Below are positions 60,301-64,000 of a stretch of DNA of 64,000 nt, one piece after another (position 1 is the stretch's first letter; the number at the start of each line of letters is the position of its first letter). The notes beneath the pieces are model-generated. The model searched no databases. It was not told the origin of the DNA and saw only the letters and a program-made list of their open reading frames with translations. The position numbers and the translations under genes were made by a program. Source of the DNA: Maribacter sp. HTCC2170 (GTDB taxonomy: Bacteria; Bacteroidota; Bacteroidia; Flavobacteriales; Flavobacteriaceae); contig NC_014472.1 of assembly GCF_000153165.2 (NCBI RefSeq), positions 1,795,501 to 1,859,500 on the forward strand, in the 5' to 3' direction.

Positions 60301-60762
60301 TTGGAAAGATTATTCAATATTACACTTCAGAACAGAAAATTACTTTATAAAATCCTTAAGAATACACCAAAAGAGCAATTGATTACTATTCCTGATGGGT
60401 ATCGCAACAGTATCTGGTGGAACATTGCCCATGTAGTGGTAACCCAGCAACTACTGGTTTACAAATTAAGTGGTCAAGAGATGAAAGTCCCGACTGCGAT
60501 TGTTGACAAATTCAAAAAAGGAACTGTTCCTGACGGGACGGCTACCGATGAAGAAATGGATATGATCAAAGGCTTTCTTTTCTCCACGGTGGAATGGGCA
60601 CAAGGCGATTACGAAAGTGGGTTATTCAAAGATTTTAATGAATATATGACCAGTGCCAATGTTGCATTGAATAATGTAGAGGATGCTATTGTTTTCAATA
60701 CTTTTCACGAAGGCATACATCTAGGTGTGATCTTATCTCTTCAGAAGGCATTGATGAAATAG
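60301..60762 (+). CDS. DinB-family protein
   Basis: 153 residues from the TTG at 60301, the expected family length; a frame extension to 60205 exists but encodes an unrelated stretch. DinB four-helix bundle with metal ligands: His in W-W-N-I-A-H-V-V-V-T-Q-Q (about residue 43) and His in H-E-G-I-H-L-G (two, near 138-142). These bacterial enzymes are metal-dependent thiol transferases or have no known activity. It runs convergent to the DUF4163/DUF3298 gene. Confidence 0.85.
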   Translation: MERLFNITLQNRKLLYKILKNTPKEQLITIPDGYRNSIWWNIAHVVVTQQLLVYKLSGQEMKVPTAIVDKFKKGTVPDGTATDEEMDMIKGFLFSTVEWAQGDYESGLFKDFNEYMTSANVALNNVEDAIVFNTFHEGIHLGVILSLQKALMK

Positions 60763-60771
60763 AGCGGAGTA

Positions 60772-61515
60772 TTAAGGCACCAACTTTCGTTTTAAATAGT
60801 TTTTCACCTCATTCGGCGGCAATTGCAATTCAATAGCTCCGTCAGCAAAAGAAGCAACCTCGTATTGGTTATAGAGTAAAACCAAACCTTGATCCGTGAG
60901 CCCCATGTTTTCGGGTAGATGAAACTCATCTCGTTCAAACATAAATCCAGTGCTGTTGATTGGGTCATCTTGCGGGATACCTTCCTGAATACGGAATTTT
61001 GCTTCGGCAAATTTTAAAAAATGGTCTTTGTCTTTGAACAATTCCCAGTTTTCAAGTTCTATTCCTTTGCGTTTGTCAAAATTCAAAAATCTTTTTGAGG
61101 TATAGCCATGGGCACCTCCCGTAAACAAATAAGAATCCAATGCTATTGTGATGGTGTTTTTGTCTTCATAAGAGACTTCACCTGAAATTTTTGCTTCCCA
61201 TATGGCGCTTTCATCAGGATAGCGCTTTTTCAATGCTGTAAATCCGTTTTTAAATGATTGGATCGCTTCTGGGAGTGTTGCAGCCTCTAATTCATCATCA
61301 AAAACCAAAAGAAAGATAAGCTCTTCTTCCAGAACAGTGTTTATCGTAGTCGATAGTTTTGATTGGTCTAGGGCATTGGGAATATCAATTGTGATTTTCG
61401 GGCACTCCTTGCAATCATTGTCGGCCAAGGTAAAGGGCTCAAAAGTGAGCCTGTTATCAGCATTGCAACCGAGGAGTAAAATAAAACCAAGTAAAATTAG
61501 AATTGGGGATTTCAT
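60772..61515 (-). CDS. Lipoprotein with DUF4163 and DUF3298 domains (PdaC/RsiV-like)
   Basis: 247 residues. Lipoprotein signal ending L-L-G-C. DUF4163 spans about 30-120 and DUF3298 about 130-235; the segment T-I-A-L-D-S-Y-L-F-T-G-G-A-H-G-Y-T is the characteristic DUF3298 start. In Bacillus, the related RsiV binds lysozyme and PdaC is a peptidoglycan deacetylase that carries this module, which suggests a cell-wall related role. A divergent -7 element lies upstream. Confidence 0.88.
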   Translation of the reverse strand: MKSPILILLGFILLLGCNADNRLTFEPFTLADNDCKECPKITIDIPNALDQSKLSTTINTVLEEELIFLLVFDDELEAATLPEAIQSFKNGFTALKKRYPDESAIWEAKISGEVSYEDKNTITIALDSYLFTGGAHGYTSKRFLNFDKRKGIELENWELFKDKDHFLKFAEAKFRIQEGIPQDDPINSTGFMFERDEFHLPENMGLTDQGLVLLYNQYEVASFADGAIELQLPPNEVKNYLKRKLVP

Positions 61516-61538
61516 TTTGGTATTTAATTTTAAAAGTA

Positions 61539-61585
61539 CAAAGTTACAGCTTCATTGTAATCTCAGAAAGAGTTCTATACATTTG
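61539..61585. promoter_or_regulatory. Divergent promoters for the DUF3298 lipoprotein and the PLP enzyme
   Basis: Plus strand: TTG at 61555-61557, 20 bases, TACATTTG at 61578-61585 for the gene at 61614. Minus strand: TAACTTTG (61539-61546) for the gene ending upstream at 61515. Both -7 boxes match TAnnTTTG. Confidence 0.55.
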
Positions 61586-61613
61586 TTGAACACGTCTTTA
61601 ATAATTATGACTT

Positions 61614-62768
61614 ATGGGCACGAAAAATCTCAAATTCAATAGTAAGACCATACATGGCGGACAGCAACCAGATGAAGCTTACGGTGCGGTCATGCCTCCT
61701 ATTTACCAAACTTCGACCTATGCCCAGTCTACCCCTGGCGGCCATAAAGGGTATGCCTATTCCAGAAGTGCCAACCCTACACGAACAGCTTTGGAAAATT
61801 CCTTGGCGAGTATTGAAAATGGTGAATTTGGGCTTGCCTTCGCGAGCGGACTTGCCGCTATTGATGCTGTTATGAAATTATTGTCTCCCGGAGATGAGGT
61901 ATTGGCTACAAACGATATTTACGGTGGTAGTTACCGTTTGTTCAAAAGGGTTTTCGAAAACTATGGGATTGTTTTTCATTTTGTTGATATGGAGAATCCT
62001 GAGCGAATTACAGAACACATTAATACAAAGACCAAGTTGTTGTGGCTTGAAACCCCTACCAACCCAATGATGAATATAGTTGATATTAAAGCTGTTGCCC
62101 AAATTGCAAAAAAGCATCAGCTGCTTGTGGCTGTGGACAATACGTTTGCAACGCCTTATTTACAGCTACCACTTGATTTAGGGGCAGATATTATAATGCA
62201 TTCAGCCACTAAGTACCTTGGCGGTCATAGCGATGTGGTTGTTGGTGCGCTTGTAGTAAAAGATAAGGCATTGGCCGACCGTCTTTATTTTATACAAAAT
62301 GCAAGTGGCGCAGTATGCGGACCTATGGACAGTTTTTTGGTCCTACGCGGTATTAAAACCCTGCATGTGCGCATGCAGCGGCATTGTGAAAATGGTAAGG
62401 CTATTGCAGAATATTTGGCCAAGCACCCCAAAATCGACAAGGTCTATTGGCCAGGATTTGAAAACCACCCCAATCATTCTGTTGCAAAAACTCAAATGAA
62501 AGACTTTGGTGGAATGATTTCTTTTGTACCAAAAGGAGGCGATTACCAAACATCGATAAAAATGGTTGAACGCCTTAATATATTTACGCTGGCAGAATCG
62601 TTGGGCGGTGTTGAAAGTCTTGTAGGCCATCCTGCAAGTATGTCCCATTCAGGTATCCCGAAAGAAGAACGGGTTAAAGCCGGAGTTGTTGATGCCTTGA
62701 TACGGTTAAGTGTGGGGATAGAGGATCAAGCAGATCTGATTGCCGATTTGGAGCAGGCGATTCAATGA
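61614..62768 (+). CDS. Cystathionine gamma-synthase/lyase-type PLP enzyme
   Basis: 384 residues, Cys/Met metabolism PLP enzyme. The start F-N-S-K-T-I-H-G-G-Q-Q-P-D, the Y-S-R-S-A-N-P-T-R motif, and the pyridoxal lysine K200 in S-A-T-K-Y-L-G-G-H-S-D-V-V-V-G-A fit. It either condenses an activated homoserine with cysteine or cleaves cystathionine; the family resemblance alone does not decide. No other methionine-pathway genes are near. Confidence 0.92.
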   Translation: MGTKNLKFNSKTIHGGQQPDEAYGAVMPPIYQTSTYAQSTPGGHKGYAYSRSANPTRTALENSLASIENGEFGLAFASGLAAIDAVMKLLSPGDEVLATNDIYGGSYRLFKRVFENYGIVFHFVDMENPERITEHINTKTKLLWLETPTNPMMNIVDIKAVAQIAKKHQLLVAVDNTFATPYLQLPLDLGADIIMHSATKYLGGHSDVVVGALVVKDKALADRLYFIQNASGAVCGPMDSFLVLRGIKTLHVRMQRHCENGKAIAEYLAKHPKIDKVYWPGFENHPNHSVAKTQMKDFGGMISFVPKGGDYQTSIKMVERLNIFTLAESLGGVESLVGHPASMSHSGIPKEERVKAGVVDALIRLSVGIEDQADLIADLEQAIQ

Positions 62769-62786
62769 ACCTATAACCTGAACACT

Positions 62787-63677
62787 CTAGAACTGTAGAT
62801 GCATCAAAATTTCGTGGGTGCCATTATCACTATTTTTAATTGGGTTTTCTGTCGCGACCTCATAGGCATAACCAATGTCTAACCATCCCGTTTTAAATAT
62901 AAAGATGCCACTAATACTTTCGTTCAAACGATAAGCTGCACCAAGGTCTATTCTATTGTTGAATTCCACTAAGCCAGTTAAATCAAGAGATATGGGTGAG
63001 GCATCTACGTACCTTAATAATGCGGTAGGTTTAAAAATTACGTTTTCGCTGAGCGAAAAATCATATCCTCCCGCTAAATAGACATGGGTTTTGTCTACAC
63101 CCAATCGGGCCAAACCATCATTTTGTTCCAAACGATCTGGAGTTAGCATTTTCGGAACAGAGAGTGATACAAAGTATTTTTCATTCTTAAGATAAACCCC
63201 TACCCCAACATTCGGATTAAAACGGCCATCAATATTCATCAACGACATATCTTGTCCTATCCCGTAGGTCACAAGTCCTTCTGTATTAACATCATATGAG
63301 GTAAACCCTCCTTTCAACCCAAAGTATAGATTATTACTCTCGTTTAATTTCAGTTTATAAGAAAAGTCCATACAGAACGAGGTTTGGCTCTCTACAAAGG
63401 TTTTGTCATTGACAACTGAAAGGCCTACTCCCACATTTTTTCCGACAGCTGTTCCAAAAACCAAACTCTGTGTTTCAGGGGCTCCTTGTATACCTGCCCA
63501 TTGACTTCGCACATTCAAACTCAAGTTGGTCGTTTCAGAGGCTCCAGCGAATGCCGGGTTTATTAAGTTCATATTATACCTATAAAAAGTATAATTGGGA
63601 TCCTGTTGTGCCGAGAGATTAACAACCGTCATGCTCAAGATCAGGAAGAAAAGAATATATATATTATTGATTTTCAT
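62787..63677 (-). CDS. PorP/SprF-family type IX secretion-associated membrane protein
   Basis: 296 residues from the ATG at 63675-63677 (signal peptide M-K-I-N-N-I-Y-I-L-F..., cut after L-S-A-Q); the longer frame lacks such a signal. N-terminal Q-Q-D-P-N-Y-T-F-Y-R-Y-N-M-N-L-I-N-P-A-F-A-G and the alternating strand pattern to a final Phe are those of the PorP/SprF family, outer-membrane barrels that partner type IX secretion cargo. It directly follows (17 bases) the CHU_C-domain gene. Confidence 0.93.
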   Translation of the reverse strand: MKINNIYILFFLILSMTVVNLSAQQDPNYTFYRYNMNLINPAFAGASETTNLSLNVRSQWAGIQGAPETQSLVFGTAVGKNVGVGLSVVNDKTFVESQTSFCMDFSYKLKLNESNNLYFGLKGGFTSYDVNTEGLVTYGIGQDMSLMNIDGRFNPNVGVGVYLKNEKYFVSLSVPKMLTPDRLEQNDGLARLGVDKTHVYLAGGYDFSLSENVIFKPTALLRYVDASPISLDLTGLVEFNNRIDLGAAYRLNESISGIFIFKTGWLDIGYAYEVATENPIKNSDNGTHEILMHLQF

Positions 63678-63693
63678 TTTTAAACTTTTTATA

Positions 63694-64000
63694 TTAATAA
63701 TTGATGAACAACCATCCCCGTATCGGTTCATTGCCATTACCCGGATCTATGATATAGAGGTATGAGCCAGCTGGCAACTTTTTTGAATTTGAACCATGAT
63801 TTCCATTCCAATCATTTCTGTAATTAATTGCGGCAAAAACCTCATGCCCCCAACGATTGTATACAGTAACCTTAGCATTTGAATAACTATCTATACCAGG
63901 TATTACCCATGTGTCGTTGATTCCATCTCCGTTGGGTGTAAAGGCCTCTGCTGGTTTTAGCAAAGGTTCATTATCGGTAGGTTTTTCTTCCAAACTACTC
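63694..64000 (-). CDS. T9SS type B sorting-domain (CHU_C) protein, C-terminal part only
   Basis: The visible part is the last 102 codons; the frame runs past the window edge, so the true start is outside. P-A-E-A-F-T-P-N-G-D-G-I-N-D-T-W-V-I-P-G and V-T-V-Y-N-R-W-G-H-E-V-F, followed by W-N-G and P-A-G-S-Y-L-Y, are the classic gliding motility-associated C-terminal domain used for export by the type IX system and cell-surface attachment. Such proteins are often very large adhesins. The gene is coupled to the SprF-like gene, as is usual. Confidence 0.93.
   Translation of the reverse strand, partial: SSLEEKPTDNEPLLKPAEAFTPNGDGINDTWVIPGIDSYSNAKVTVYNRWGHEVFAAINYRNDWNGNHGSNSKKLPAGSYLYIIDPGNGNEPIRGWLFINY

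Overview
The window is an A+T-rich chromosomal stretch from a member of the Bacteroidota, most likely a marine Flavobacteriaceae. The evidence is a type IX secretion/gliding signature at the right edge (PorP/SprF-like protein next to a CHU_C-type C-terminal sorting domain), a TonB-dependent receptor with an STN domain followed by a DUF4249 lipoprotein, many short lipoprotein signals, almost no Shine-Dalgarno sequences, and several promoters of the Bacteroidota type (TTG, about 19-20 bases, TAnnTTTG). No rRNA, tRNA, CRISPR array, prophage or insertion sequence was recognised. Two genes run off the edges: an ECF sigma factor (left) and the CHU_C-domain protein (right).

Layout. 1-7 kb: partial ECF sigma factor, a toroid-fold protein, a sulfurtransferase, then a 950-base stretch without any large gene that holds a tandem array of four tiny related ORFs (36-38 codons, minus strand) inside a 152-base repeat, then a fructokinase-like PfkB kinase and a B12-dependent ribonucleotide reductase. 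7-13 kb: SPFH/GYF protein plus zinc-ribbon membrane protein (YdjI/YdjG-like pair), a phosphatase, an acyl-ACP desaturase, and a helix-hairpin-helix/OmpA pair. 13-18 kb: minus-strand run with 3-hydroxyanthranilate dioxygenase, DUF1304, sulfatase and ALDH7-type dehydrogenase, then a CAP-domain lipoprotein. 18-31 kb: a thioester alpha-2-macroglobulin and penicillin-binding protein 1C, usual partners, here separated by a duplicated hypothetical pair, a two-gene trans-3-hydroxyproline to proline module, CvpA and small proteins. 31-37 kb: glycerol metabolism (GlpK, GlpD, GpsA) around a secreted-type hydrolase.

37-42 kb is the most accessory-looking part: an internally duplicated lipoprotein, a small exported protein, a GNAT acetyltransferase and a DUF4386 membrane protein bracketed by related 24-base direct repeats, a methyltransferase and small barrel protein. 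42-52 kb holds an AraC regulator divergent from a PhyH-family dioxygenase, SulP and chromate-type transporters, a cytochrome c, YheT-like hydrolase, bestrophin, nitronate monooxygenase, thioesterase, a 413-base unit made of a GIY-YIG endonuclease gene between near-perfect 26-base inverted repeats, an EamA transporter and an ArsC/Spx-like protein. 52-59 kb is a four-gene outer-membrane uptake operon of unknown substrate. 59-64 kb has a beta-helix lipoprotein, DinB protein, DUF4163/DUF3298 lipoprotein, a cystathionine gamma-synthase type enzyme and the T9SS-linked genes.

The most novel-looking items are the tandem micro-ORF array at 2428-3009 and the repeat-bounded GIY-YIG unit at 50143-50555.
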